Shown here one piece after another: positions 1 to 8,541 of a stretch of DNA of 61,545 nucleotides; the first letter of the stretch is position 1, and the number at the start of each line of letters is the position of its first letter. The notes beneath the pieces were generated by a model. The model did no database searches. It had not been told where the DNA came from and worked only from the letters and a program-made list of their open reading frames with translations. This stretch comes from Hyphomicrobiales bacterium (GTDB taxonomy: Bacteria; Pseudomonadota; Alphaproteobacteria; Rhizobiales; JAJFHC01), in contig JAJFHC010000091.1 of the NCBI GenBank assembly GCA_021775835.1, forward strand, positions 1 through 61,545, in the 5' to 3' direction. The position numbers and the translations under genes were made by a program.

Positions 1-236
1 TGCGTGATGTTGAGAGTGCCCCCGCCGCCACTATTGTCGAAATCGAAACCGAACGTCGGGTCATTCGCTGCTGTGCATCCTGGGGAGACCTGCGCAGCGG
101 CGGGGGTTGCAGAACCCAGGGACAAAGCCAGTGCCATAAAAAAGGCGGCAATCAGTTTCCTGCCTATCGACGCTTTAGGTATCGACAGACGAGTGACTGT
201 GATGGGATTTAAAGTGGTGATGTTTGCGATTGACAT
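1..236 (-). CDS. Secreted protein, N-terminal part only (gene runs off the left edge)
   Basis: The minus strand has an open frame from an ATG at 236 to the window edge without a stop. A G-rich ribosome site (GGGGGG) sits about 8 bases upstream of the ATG. The first ~29 residues are polar and basic, followed by a hydrophobic stretch (IAAFFMALALSLGS) and an Ala-rich signal-peptidase site (ATPAAAQ). The mature protein starts QVSPGCTAANDPTFGF and then becomes Gly-rich. The N-region is longer than in a standard signal peptide. The product cannot be named because only 78 residues are visible; Gly/Asn/Asp-rich starts of this sort occur in surface and cell-wall-like proteins. It diverges from the two-component genes, so these may control it, but that is inference. 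Confidence 0.6.
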   Translation of the reverse strand, partial: MSIANITTLNPITVTRLSIPKASIGRKLIAAFFMALALSLGSATPAAAQVSPGCTAANDPTFGFDFDNSGGGGTLNIT

Positions 237-366
237 TCGTCTGCCCCCCAAACGGCACACCATCGGTTTGCTGATGTCCCGGCATGTATTCGTGTCCGTG
301 TCAGGTTTGTCATCCCACCTGATTGTTTCGTCGGTAATGTTAGAATGAGAAAGGGGGGTCGCGTAA

Positions 367-382
367 CTGTCGCAAACGACAG
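367..382. promoter_or_regulatory. Inverted repeat in the divergent promoter region
   Basis: CTGTCG-CAAA-CGACAG is a perfect 6-bp inverted repeat between the divergent secreted-protein gene and the histidine kinase gene. It could be an operator for the downstream response regulator or a small hairpin. Nothing else in the gap is recognisable. Confidence 0.25.
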
Positions 383-448
383 GTTGCCCGTGTTTTGTTT
401 TGTTCCTAGTCTCGGGGCACTGACCCTTGATTGGGGGGCTGTTCTGTT

Positions 449-2338
449 GTGGTTGGATTGAGGGCTAGATTGTGGCGGGCGGGGACATTCCTCGCGGCTG
501 TTCGTGTGGCCGTTTTCGTGGCTGTGTTGACGATGGGTCCGCTGTCAGCAGCCATCGCTGACACGCCAGGGTTTTCCCTGCAGGGCAACCACGCCTTCAC
601 TATCGAGCACGACGGCCCGGACCTCAAAGTGCTGGAATACGACGACATCCAATGGCGGCGTATCCCGGTGCCCGCGAGTTGGAAATCGCTCGGCATTCCC
701 GGCAAAGCCGAAGTCGGCTGGTACCGGATCCGGTTCAAGACGCCGGAGAACTGGGGAGTCGCGAAACCCGCCATTCGTCTGGGCCTGATCAGTCGGCCGG
801 ACGAAACCTTTCTCAATGGCGTGCGGATCGGTGGCGAAGGAATTGTCGGCGCGCGTGGGTCCATGCTCCACAACATGCCGCCGTTCATTCCCCGCCTCTA
901 CCCGTTCGATAAGGCGCTCCTGTCAAAGGACGGCGACAACGTGCTGGCGGTCCGCGTCGCGCGTTTTCCTTACATCGATGAAGGCGGCATTGTCAGTGGA
1001 CCCGTGGCCCTCGTCGATTACACGGCGGCCCTGCCCGTGGTCTCTGCCCAGATCCAGCGTTTTGCCGGCCTCGACTTGTTCCTGTTCGGGATCGAAACCC
1101 TTGTGCTGCTGGTGGCCCTTGTCGCTTTCGCCCTTGGCGTCCGCGACCGGGTCATGACGAGCTTCATTCTCGTCTTCGCGCCCTATTATTGCGTGACTCT
1201 GGAAGAACAGTACTTCATCCATTTTCTAGGCTTCAATTCCGTCTACCTGCAACTGGCGGTGACCAAGCTTGGCGCCCTCGTGCTGGTGCCCCTCGTGGAA
1301 TTCGTCGCCGCTGTCTGCAACCGGCCTGTTGGCAGGATCGGCCGCATTCTCCAGGCAGCGACATTGGTTGTGTCGCTGACGTTTCCGACCGGTGTCGGAA
1401 GCTTCATGACGTCGCTGTACATTGCCAGCGGTCTGGTCTGGTCGATCCTGCTGATCGCAAACTTTCTGCTCATCATGGTCTGGACCCTGACAGCGATCTG
1501 GAGGAGACAGTCAAGCAGCATCGCTTTGCTGGCGGGCCTCATGTTCATGGTGGTGATGGTGATGCTGGATATCCTCCTGCCTACCAACGCTTTGGAGGCC
1601 TTCACTGGCATGCAACTGGGTGCGCTCGGTTTTACGGTTTTTCTGTTCTCCCTCGCCGGCATTCTCGGCTTGCGTATGCGCGAGACTGAACGGGCACTCC
1701 AGTTAGCCAATGCCCGGGCATTGAAACTCCACGAACATGAACGCGGCCGCCTGGCCCGTGACGTGCACGACGGCATCGGGCAGTGGCTGTCGACCATCAA
1801 GTTGAACCTCAAGATGCTGAAGTCCGACAACGAGCGCGGCGAAATGCTCGCGGGCGAACGCCTGGATGACCTGGTCGGTGAGGTTACCCATGCCATCGAG
1901 GATACCCGCCGGATTGCCCATGACCTGTCACCGGCCCTGCTGGAGAAACACGGTCTGGTCAATGCCATGCGCAGCCACGCCGACCGCATGTCCCGTCATC
2001 ACGGTATAGCAGTCGAGATTGACGCGCCGGCCGACCTGGCCGTGGCGTCCGGAACCCGGGATCATCTCTACCGCATCTTCCAGGAAGCGTTGCGTAACGC
2101 GGTCGAACACGGGCAGGCAAAACGCATCGATGCCGTAATTACCCCGACATCGCGGCAACTGGAACTGTCGGTCACCGACGACGGTGTCGGCCTTGAGACG
2201 CTCCCTGGATTTAGTGAAGCTGCCGGCCTGGGATTGCAGAATATTTCGGAGCGTACGGTTTTGCTCGGCGGGTGTTTCGATGTCCGCCCGGGTGACGGCG
2301 GCGGTACCGTTGTCGTAATCACTGTACCGAAAGGATGA
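449..2338 (+). CDS. Membrane sensor histidine kinase, NarL/UhpB type with extracytoplasmic and 7TM sensor region
   Basis: A signal-anchor or signal peptide comes first. Next is an extracytoplasmic beta-rich region (about residues 45-200 counted from an upstream TTG at 431) resembling the 7TMR-DISM or galactose-binding sensor fold. About seven hydrophobic helices span residues 210-415. A HisKA_3 dimerisation domain carries the phosphorylated His in LARDVHDGIGQ (His446), and a C-terminal HATPase domain has FQEALRNAVEHG, DDGVGL and GLGLQNISER. The kinase should autophosphorylate on His446 and pass phosphate to the regulator encoded 4 bases downstream. The start is uncertain: GTG 449 sits about 10 bases after a GGGGGG ribosome site, TTG 431 and TTG 458 are in frame, and ATG 533 would cut the signal sequence. 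The ligand is unknown. Confidence 0.88.
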   Translation: MVGLRARLWRAGTFLAAVRVAVFVAVLTMGPLSAAIADTPGFSLQGNHAFTIEHDGPDLKVLEYDDIQWRRIPVPASWKSLGIPGKAEVGWYRIRFKTPENWGVAKPAIRLGLISRPDETFLNGVRIGGEGIVGARGSMLHNMPPFIPRLYPFDKALLSKDGDNVLAVRVARFPYIDEGGIVSGPVALVDYTAALPVVSAQIQRFAGLDLFLFGIETLVLLVALVAFALGVRDRVMTSFILVFAPYYCVTLEEQYFIHFLGFNSVYLQLAVTKLGALVLVPLVEFVAAVCNRPVGRIGRILQAATLVVSLTFPTGVGSFMTSLYIASGLVWSILLIANFLLIMVWTLTAIWRRQSSSIALLAGLMFMVVMVMLDILLPTNALEAFTGMQLGALGFTVFLFSLAGILGLRMRETERALQLANARALKLHEHERGRLARDVHDGIGQWLSTIKLNLKMLKSDNERGEMLAGERLDDLVGEVTHAIEDTRRIAHDLSPALLEKHGLVNAMRSHADRMSRHHGIAVEIDAPADLAVASGTRDHLYRIFQEALRNAVEHGQAKRIDAVITPTSRQLELSVTDDGVGLETLPGFSEAAGLGLQNISERTVLLGGCFDVRPGDGGGTVVVITVPKG

Positions 2339-2342
2339 TTGA

Positions 2343-2957
2343 ATGACGTCAGCGACCGTACTCGACCTCGTGATTGCCGATGACCATGCAATGTTCCGCC
2401 AGGGTATCGTCCGGCTGTTTGCCGGGGTCGATGATATGCAGATCGTCGCTGAGACCGACAACGGTGATGACCTGATCGGCCTGATCGGGAGCCACAACCC
2501 AGCAGCGGCACTGGTCGACGTTTCGATGCCGGGTCCGGGCCCGGTCGGCATTGTCGAGCAGGTCGAAGCCTTGGGCGTTTCGTGCAAGCTCGTGGCGCTG
2601 ACGATGCACCTTGAACCCAGTTATGCTGAGACCTTGCTGGAGGCGGGGATGTCCGGTTACGTAATCAAGGATGCAGCCTTTGATGAATTGCTCGACGCCG
2701 TGCACACCGTGCTCGCCGGCGATCAGTATCTCTCCATGGATCTGCTAGATGTTCCCAGCAGCCTGCCGGTGTTGACCGCCCGGGAGATTGAATGCCTTAA
2801 GGCCGCGGCGTCTGGCGAAACCGGCAATGCCATTGGCGATGCCTTAGGCATCTCGGAGCGCACGGTACGGTTTCATCTCGCCAATATCTGCCGCAAATTC
2901 GGCGTTCAGCGGCGCAGCCAGGCCATCGCGCTGGCCCATCGCCACAACATGCTCTGA
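2343..2957 (+). CDS. Response regulator, NarL/FixJ (LuxR HTH) family
   Basis: The 204-residue protein has a receiver domain with the acidic pair Asp13/Asp14, phosphoacceptor Asp59 in ALVDVSMPG and conserved Lys109 in YVIKD. A LuxR-type helix-turn-helix follows (about 138-202; LTAREIECLKAAASGE, GISERTVRFHLANICRKF). It lies 4 bases after the histidine kinase gene and is surely its partner. The receiver's usual SMPG-x-G continues as GPGP, a slightly Gly/Pro-rich loop. Its target genes cannot be read from this window; the divergent secreted-protein gene is the nearest candidate. Confidence 0.92.
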   Translation: MTSATVLDLVIADDHAMFRQGIVRLFAGVDDMQIVAETDNGDDLIGLIGSHNPAAALVDVSMPGPGPVGIVEQVEALGVSCKLVALTMHLEPSYAETLLEAGMSGYVIKDAAFDELLDAVHTVLAGDQYLSMDLLDVPSSLPVLTAREIECLKAAASGETGNAIGDALGISERTVRFHLANICRKFGVQRRSQAIALAHRHNML

Positions 2958-2997
2958 TCGGTTATGGTGCACGGCATTCAAAGCATGAGGGTCAACG

Positions 2998-3987
2998 ATG
3001 TCGAAAGCACAGGTAATCCATGAGCTGGGAAGCCCCGATGCCATGCAATGGCAGGACTGGGCCGTGCCTGACCCGGAACCGGACGACGTCCGCCTGCGGC
3101 ACACGGCGATCGGCGTGAATTTTGCCGATACCTACCATCGCGGCGGCATCTCCCATCCCTGGCCGGTGCCGCCCTGTCCGGTGGTGATCGGGTTTGAAGG
3201 CGTTGGCATCGTTGAAGGTGTTGGTGAAGCGGTAACAGACTTCAAGACCGGCGACCGGGTGGCCTATGGTATCCCACCCCTGGGCAGTTATGCCGAGGTG
3301 AGAAACTATCCGGCAGACAAGCTTCTGCACCTGCCGGCCGATCTTGACGACAAACTGGTGGCCGCTCTCCTGATGAAAGGCATGACCGCGCACTACCTGC
3401 TCCACCGGACGTACAAGGTCCAGCCCGGCGACACGATTCTGGTCCATGCAGCCGCTGGCGGCATGGGGCTGATCCTGTGTCAGTGGGCACGGGCCCTGGG
3501 CGCCACAATAGTCGGGACGGTCAGCACTGAGGAAAAAGCCGAAGCCGCCCGGGCCGCCGGCTGCCATCATCCGGTCGTGCGTTCAAAGGAGGATTTTGTC
3601 GCAAAAGTCCGGGACGTGACTGATGGTGAAGGGGCGGCCGTCGTCTACGAAGCCATTGGCAGGGATACCCTGCAGCAATCCCTCGACTGTCTCCGCCCGA
3701 TGGGTGTCTGCGCCGCCTACGGTCACGTGTCCGGTCCACCCGACCCGGTCGACATCATCCAGGATCTCGGCCGGCGCGGGTCGCTGTTCATCACCCGGCC
3801 TGCAATCATGCACTATGTGGCCAAAAGATCAGACCTGGAGTGGACCGCGCGGGACCTGTTCAAGGCGATTAGCGACGGCATTCTGGATGCCAACATCAAT
3901 TACGAATACGCCCTGAAAGACGCAGCCCAGGCGCACACGGCAATCGAAAGCGGCAAGACGCTCGGCGCTACTGTTTTGATCTCGTGA
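2998..3987 (+). CDS. Zinc-independent NAD(P)H:quinone oxidoreductase (MDR family)
   Basis: The 329-residue protein starts MSKAQVIHELG. It belongs to the quinone oxidoreductase/zeta-crystallin branch of the medium-chain dehydrogenases. It has a GroES-like N-terminal half with GVNFADTYHRGG, then a Rossmann half with VHAAAGGMGLILCQWARALG for NADPH. The structural and catalytic zinc cysteines of alcohol dehydrogenases are absent, as expected for Qor. It should be a cytosolic enzyme that reduces quinones or enones with NADPH. It follows the two-component pair by 40 bases on the same strand and could be read through from it, though a metabolic link is not evident. Confidence 0.9.
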   Translation: MSKAQVIHELGSPDAMQWQDWAVPDPEPDDVRLRHTAIGVNFADTYHRGGISHPWPVPPCPVVIGFEGVGIVEGVGEAVTDFKTGDRVAYGIPPLGSYAEVRNYPADKLLHLPADLDDKLVAALLMKGMTAHYLLHRTYKVQPGDTILVHAAAGGMGLILCQWARALGATIVGTVSTEEKAEAARAAGCHHPVVRSKEDFVAKVRDVTDGEGAAVVYEAIGRDTLQQSLDCLRPMGVCAAYGHVSGPPDPVDIIQDLGRRGSLFITRPAIMHYVAKRSDLEWTARDLFKAISDGILDANINYEYALKDAAQAHTAIESGKTLGATVLIS

Positions 3988-4047
3988 ATGCCGGCAGGTT
4001 TGCAGAAGTCGTGTCTTGCGTCGCCAGAATCACAAGGCCAACATGCT

Positions 4048-5070
4048 CTAGTCCAGGTTCTGTGCGGCGGTGGACGAGGCTAGAGCAAACTTGGGCAGTT
4101 TTCGGCGCTCGTCCGTGGGCGACAGGCCGAATCGGTCACGATAACATTTCGAGAAATAGTTTGTGGTCGAGAAACCGACGATCAGAGCGATCTGCCAGAC
4201 GCTGAGTTCGGTCAGCCGAACCAGCGTACGGGCGTGATCCAGCCGCAATGCGCGGAAGTAAAGTTGCGGTGTGGTGGCAAAATAACTGCCGAACAACCGT
4301 TCGAGTTGCTTTTGGGATATGCCGGAGCTCTTTGCAATTTCGGACATTCTGATGGGAAGTTCGATATGATCCTCCATCAGTTTCAGGGCCCGGCGTATCG
4401 ACTGATGACGGATGTGCCTGAACGGGCTGTCAGCGCTCGGCTGGCTGTCCGAGCCGGGCCGGATGCTTTGATGCATGATCTGGCGGGCGACGGCCGAGGA
4501 GACATCGGGACCCAGATCATTTGCGACGATGTGCAGGAACATGTCTATCGCCCCGGTTCCGCCTGAACAGGTGAAAATGTCACCGTCAAACAAATACAGT
4601 TCACGGGACACCTCAATCAGAGGATGGGTTTCGGAAAAGGCCTGAATGTCCTCCCAGTGCAGCGTGCAGCGATGGCCGGACAACAGGCCCGCCTTGGCCA
4701 GAACCCACGTACCGGTGGCAATCGCACCAATCATGACATTATTGGCATGAAGTCTGTGCAGCCAGGCAATGGTGCGGGGATCGTCGATGAGATGGCCGTC
4801 CAGCCCGGCACAGACCACAACAGCATCGAGCGGCGGCACATTGTCGATAGTGTAATCGGCCACGGTCCTCAGACGGTTCATCGCCAGGAGTTCCTGACCA
4901 TGGCTTGAGACGCTGCACCACTGGTAGTGCTCGGACCCCGTGACATAGGCTGTGTCGCGCAGGACATCGATCATGCCCGATACGGGAAGAAGCGGATACT
5001 GATCGAACAGCAGAAAGCCGAAACGGCGGGGGCGCCGCGGCAGCAGGTCTGGGCGTTTATCGTGCGTCAT
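4048..5070 (-). CDS. GlxA-family transcriptional regulator (DJ-1/PfpI domain plus AraC HTH)
   Basis: The 340-residue protein has an N-terminal amidotransferase-like DJ-1/PfpI domain (about 15-190; FGFLLFDQYPLLPVSG, AIATGTWVLAKAGLL) with the nucleophilic Cys position replaced, as is common in this regulator family. Two AraC helix-turn-helix motifs follow (about 225-325; MSEIAKSSGISQKQLERLF and WQIALIVGFSTTNYFSKCYRDRFG). Well-studied relatives (GbdR, CdhR, ArgR types) control catabolism of glycine betaine, carnitine or arginine. It is transcribed away from the M24 peptidase gene across a 192-base gap that carries an inverted repeat, so it likely controls that gene, itself, or both. The inducer is unknown. 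Confidence 0.88.
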   Translation of the reverse strand: MTHDKRPDLLPRRPRRFGFLLFDQYPLLPVSGMIDVLRDTAYVTGSEHYQWCSVSSHGQELLAMNRLRTVADYTIDNVPPLDAVVVCAGLDGHLIDDPRTIAWLHRLHANNVMIGAIATGTWVLAKAGLLSGHRCTLHWEDIQAFSETHPLIEVSRELYLFDGDIFTCSGGTGAIDMFLHIVANDLGPDVSSAVARQIMHQSIRPGSDSQPSADSPFRHIRHQSIRRALKLMEDHIELPIRMSEIAKSSGISQKQLERLFGSYFATTPQLYFRALRLDHARTLVRLTELSVWQIALIVGFSTTNYFSKCYRDRFGLSPTDERRKLPKFALASSTAAQNLD

Positions 5071-5163
5071 CGGCTTGCATGGCGTTTCTCACTGGTTCGC
5101 GGCTCCTCCGTTGGAACTCTTTTCCCGGTAGCCCGGTACTGTGCCGTAGGAAGGTCGGAAAGG

Positions 5164-5193
5164 TCGAATCATTATCGCAATGGGACGATTCGA
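5164..5193. promoter_or_regulatory. Inverted repeat, candidate GlxA/AraC operator
   Basis: TCGAATC and GATTCGA form perfect 7-base arms separated by 16 bases, midway between the GlxA-type regulator gene and the divergent M24 peptidase gene. Spacing of about two turns between half-sites is usual for a dimeric AraC-type protein. The assignment is inferred from position. Confidence 0.35.
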
Positions 5194-5245
5194 TGTTTGT
5201 TGGTTGGCAAAACCGGGGGCAGTCTTGGAGGGAGGACCGATAACA

Positions 5246-5287
5246 ATGGGAACGACCAGCCGATGGCCCGGATGCATACAGAACTGA
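5246..5287 (+). other. Mini-ORF with a strong ribosome site overlapping the M24 start
   Basis: A strong Shine-Dalgarno run (GGAGGGAGG, 5228-5236) is well placed for ATG 5246. That ATG opens only a 13-codon frame (MGTTSRWPGCIQN, then TGA) ending inside the M24 gene in another frame. It may be a leader peptide coupling translation to the M24 gene, or mark a frameshift or sequence error at the true start of the peptidase. Confidence 0.3.
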
Positions 5288-6480
5288 GACAGCGACTGCG
5301 CAGCAAACTGCGGGCTCACGGCGTCGACGTCTACATCGCCTGTACCCCTTCCAACGTACATTACACATCAGGGTTCCAGAGTGCCTTTATTGACCTGTCC
5401 TGGCAGATGACGGGAACCGACCTCGTGATCGTTCCGGCGTCCGACGCATTGGAGTCGGCGCTTATTGTCAGCGAATATTGCGCACCACTCGCCCAGGCGG
5501 CCTCCGACATTGGCGACATCCGGTCCTATTCCATGTGGACCGAGGGTCGGGACCTGTCGGTTGTGGGCGCGGTCCGGTCAGGCCGGAGCCGAATCGTAAA
5601 TCGACCGGAACAGTATGATTCGGCAGAGATATTTGGACTCGTGGCAGATGTGCTGAGCGAACGCGGACTGGACAAGGCGGTCATTGGCACAGACCTCGCG
5701 CTCATGAAGCATGGCACCTTTGAATGGCTGCACAGAACGTTTCCCAATCATGAAATTGTAGACTGTGAGCATATTCTTTACGACGCTAGGCGGATCAAGC
5801 ATCCGGGCGAGATTGACCGTCTCCGCCGCGCCGCGACCTTGTTCGATGCCGGGGTCAGTCATGCGGTGTCGCGAGTTGTGGAAGGGCAGACGCTCGACCA
5901 GATGCGCTACAATTTCGAAGCCGGTGTCGCTGCCGCACTGGCGTCGACGCCTGGACTGGGATCTTGTCAGGGATCGTTTTTCTTTCCGCACGTGGGTATC
6001 GGTAGCGAATCGGTGGCAAGAAAAGGCGATATCATAAAACTGGACTGCGGCGTGAAGATCGATGGTTACTGGAGCGACGGGTGCCGGCATTTTTGCCTCG
6101 GCAAACCAAGCGCAGATCAACGCCGTGTGCACGACGCCTTGAAAGCGGGATTTGACGCCGCGGTACCGTTGCTGCGGTCCGGCACGGCCATGACGGATCT
6201 ATATGAGTCAGCGCTCACTGCGGTTCGCGACAGCGGTTTGCCGAACTACTCCCGTGGCCATTTTGGTCATTCGATCGGAATGGACGATCAGACCGAGGAA
6301 CCTCCCTTCATCGGACCCAACCAGGCTGTTCTCGAGGCCGGTATGGTCGTGTGCCTGGAAATTCCCTACTATCCGTCCGACGTCGGTGGTTTCAACATCG
6401 AGGACATGTTTGTCATTTCAGACACCGGCCCCGAAGTGCTGACGCATCTGCCTCGGGAACTCGTTGAGCTGCCGGTTTAG
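5263..6480 (+). CDS. M24-family metallopeptidase (Xaa-Pro dipeptidase/ectoine-hydrolase-like)
   Basis: The 405-residue protein has a creatinase-type N-terminal domain and a pita-bread catalytic domain. All five metal ligands of the M24 family are visible: the two Asp in KLDCGVKIDGYWSDG, the His in GHFGHSIGMD, and the two Glu in VVCLEIPYY and GFNIEDMFVI. It should be a cytosolic dinuclear metal hydrolase acting on X-Pro dipeptides or a related amide (DoeA-type ectoine hydrolases are in the same family). I chose ATG 5263; ATG 5272 is possible and neither has a good ribosome site. Its stop codon abuts the end of the convergent S15 hydrolase gene with no gap. The nearby oligopeptide-binding protein and hydrolase suggest a role in peptide use. 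Confidence 0.85.
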   Translation: MARMHTELRQRLRSKLRAHGVDVYIACTPSNVHYTSGFQSAFIDLSWQMTGTDLVIVPASDALESALIVSEYCAPLAQAASDIGDIRSYSMWTEGRDLSVVGAVRSGRSRIVNRPEQYDSAEIFGLVADVLSERGLDKAVIGTDLALMKHGTFEWLHRTFPNHEIVDCEHILYDARRIKHPGEIDRLRRAATLFDAGVSHAVSRVVEGQTLDQMRYNFEAGVAAALASTPGLGSCQGSFFFPHVGIGSESVARKGDIIKLDCGVKIDGYWSDGCRHFCLGKPSADQRRVHDALKAGFDAAVPLLRSGTAMTDLYESALTAVRDSGLPNYSRGHFGHSIGMDDQTEEPPFIGPNQAVLEAGMVVCLEIPYYPSDVGGFNIEDMFVISDTGPEVLTHLPRELVELPV

Positions 6481-8523
6481 TCAGAACCGGGGGATCCGCT
6501 CATTGACGGTTCTCGTATAAACGTTCCGATCCGTTTCCTGTGCCTGATATTGCCCTTGAACGACGAAGTGGTTTTCGGTTGCCGAAATTTCGACGTCCGT
6601 TTTCAGCCGGACCGTCCAGTCGCCCCGGCTGAACACAATCGTGTAGTGGAACACGGCGCCGGCGGTCAAAGGATCATTGCCTATCGCGGAAAACCCGAGG
6701 GAAGAGACGGAGTCGATGGTCATGCCATGCTCCTCAATGCAATAAGCACCGTCGTCCTTGACATAGGTTCGCCTGACTTCGCCGGAGACGACATCCTGGG
6801 TAACCGATCTGTCACGGTGCACATCCCGTATCCAGCGAATCGCCGGTTTCTGGGGCATCACAGCGTCCTCAAAGTCTGGAACCTCTCCGTCGGGTGCGCC
6901 GGTTTGACGTACCGGCAATGTCAGCGAACTTTGCCCGGTTTTCAAGGACAGCGTCATGGTTTCCGCTGAAGGCCAGATGAGGGGCCAGCTTTGCGTGGAA
7001 ACCGACAAACGCAACCGATGGCCGGCCGGCACGCTCTGTGCAATGACATTCAACGGCACATCGATCACCAGCCATTTCCCCGGCTCAAGCCGGTTGGGAT
7101 GCTCCATGCTTCTGTGCCGGGTGAGGTCGAGAAGGCCGTAGGTGATCAGTGTCGACTGCCCATCCGGTTGGATATCGTTGAGCCGGACACACACGGTTCC
7201 CGTTTCCGTATCCGGGCGAACCACCAGCCTTGCAATCGGTGTACCGCAAATCTCAACAGGCGCCCCAAGCACCGGCGTGTCGAAACACAGGGACCCGGCA
7301 TCCTCTACGCGCTGGTCCAGCGGCATTTCCGGGCCAACTCCATGTGGAAGCCATTCTCCGCCCTGGATGGCATTCGCCAGTGGCGTGCAAATGTCCAGTA
7401 TCTCCGTGGCGTTGACAGACCGTTCGAGTGAATTTCGATTGAGGATCAGCGTGTCGTCGCTAACATGCTGCATGGGCCATATGGAATCGGTTATCCAACG
7501 TCCGTCCCGCCTGTCGTAAGAAGGCCTGGGTGGCACGGAGCCCTGCATGTAGAGGCGAACGGGAGGTTCTTCGTCGACACCGTTCTCGATATCCTTCAGC
7601 CAGCGGTCCCACCAGCGTGTGGCTTCCTGGAGGAAGCCCATTTGCGGTCCGGGCAACGCGATATGCGGATAGGTATGGCCCCAGGGTCCGATGAGAACGC
7701 GATGCGGACAGGTCAGGCCGTTGATCATGCGAACTGCTGCGTTGGTGTACCCGTCCGCCCAGCCGCAGATGACATAGGTGGCGGCTTCTATGTCGCCATA
7801 GTTTTCACACACCGATGCATGCCGCCAGTAGTCATCGCGGCTGTGATGACCGAGCCAGGCCTTGAGGATGTCCGGTGCTTTCTCCATGCGCTCGAGCCAA
7901 ATTGAGCGCCAGTCGGGCCCGGCAACTCCCGGATCAGGCGGACGCATCATGTAGGTCTGATAAAGCGATCCCCAGGCGAGGCCGGCCGTCAGCACGCACC
8001 CGCCCTTGTAGTGAATATCATCGTTGTAACGGTCATCGGTTCCGTGCACCGGGATGATCGCTTTCAATGATGCCGGTCTGCGGGCGGCGACTTGGAGGGC
8101 ACTGAAGGCGCCCCATGACATGCCGAACATGCCGGTCCGGCCCGAACACCACGGCTGCGCCGCAATCCAGGCAAGAGCCGCCACACAGTCATCCTGTTCA
8201 GCCTGGACATACTCATCCATCGGCATGCCGTCCGACTCCTGTGAGCCAGCCGGTTCCAGCCTGAGTGAGGCGTAACCATGCCCTGCAAACCAGGGATGGA
8301 TGACGCAATCGCGCGGGTAGGTAAAATCGCGATGCCGGAACGGAGCATATTCGACAACCGCCGGCACCGCGCCCAAGCTTGTATCATCGGGCAACCACAA
8401 GCGAGCCGAAAGCGATCTTCCATCGGGAAGAGGAATCCTGAATTCCGGCTCCACCTTGATTGGATACGGCAGGCTTTCGGCAATCCTGGTTGCGCCCATG
8501 GGCGCGGCAATCAGATTGACCAT
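6481..8523 (-). CDS. CocE/NonD-family hydrolase (peptidase S15, X-Pro dipeptidyl-peptidase-like)
   Basis: The 680-residue protein has an alpha/beta-hydrolase catalytic part followed by a C-terminal jelly-roll (PepX_C) domain of about 250 residues. The triad is clear: Ser136 in GMFGMSWGAFSA, Asp257 in VICGWADGYTN and His283 in LIGPWGHTYPH. The family covers cocaine esterase, glutaryl acylases and X-prolyl dipeptidyl peptidases, so the substrate may be an ester, an amide or an N-terminal X-Pro peptide. No signal peptide is seen, so it is probably cytosolic. It is the last gene of a minus-strand group behind the aminotransferase and the oligopeptide-binding protein (18-base gap), which favours a peptide substrate. 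Confidence 0.87.
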   Translation of the reverse strand: MVNLIAAPMGATRIAESLPYPIKVEPEFRIPLPDGRSLSARLWLPDDTSLGAVPAVVEYAPFRHRDFTYPRDCVIHPWFAGHGYASLRLEPAGSQESDGMPMDEYVQAEQDDCVAALAWIAAQPWCSGRTGMFGMSWGAFSALQVAARRPASLKAIIPVHGTDDRYNDDIHYKGGCVLTAGLAWGSLYQTYMMRPPDPGVAGPDWRSIWLERMEKAPDILKAWLGHHSRDDYWRHASVCENYGDIEAATYVICGWADGYTNAAVRMINGLTCPHRVLIGPWGHTYPHIALPGPQMGFLQEATRWWDRWLKDIENGVDEEPPVRLYMQGSVPPRPSYDRRDGRWITDSIWPMQHVSDDTLILNRNSLERSVNATEILDICTPLANAIQGGEWLPHGVGPEMPLDQRVEDAGSLCFDTPVLGAPVEICGTPIARLVVRPDTETGTVCVRLNDIQPDGQSTLITYGLLDLTRHRSMEHPNRLEPGKWLVIDVPLNVIAQSVPAGHRLRLSVSTQSWPLIWPSAETMTLSLKTGQSSLTLPVRQTGAPDGEVPDFEDAVMPQKPAIRWIRDVHRDRSVTQDVVSGEVRRTYVKDDGAYCIEEHGMTIDSVSSLGFSAIGNDPLTAGAVFHYTIVFSRGDWTVRLKTDVEISATENHFVVQGQYQAQETDRNVYTRTVNERIPRF

Positions 8524-8541
8524 CTGCAGCTACTTTGACCT

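Noticed and set aside
4..348. Plus-strand ORF at the left edge
   Set aside because: It is antisense to the secreted-protein gene, whose signal peptide and ribosome site on the minus strand are clear.
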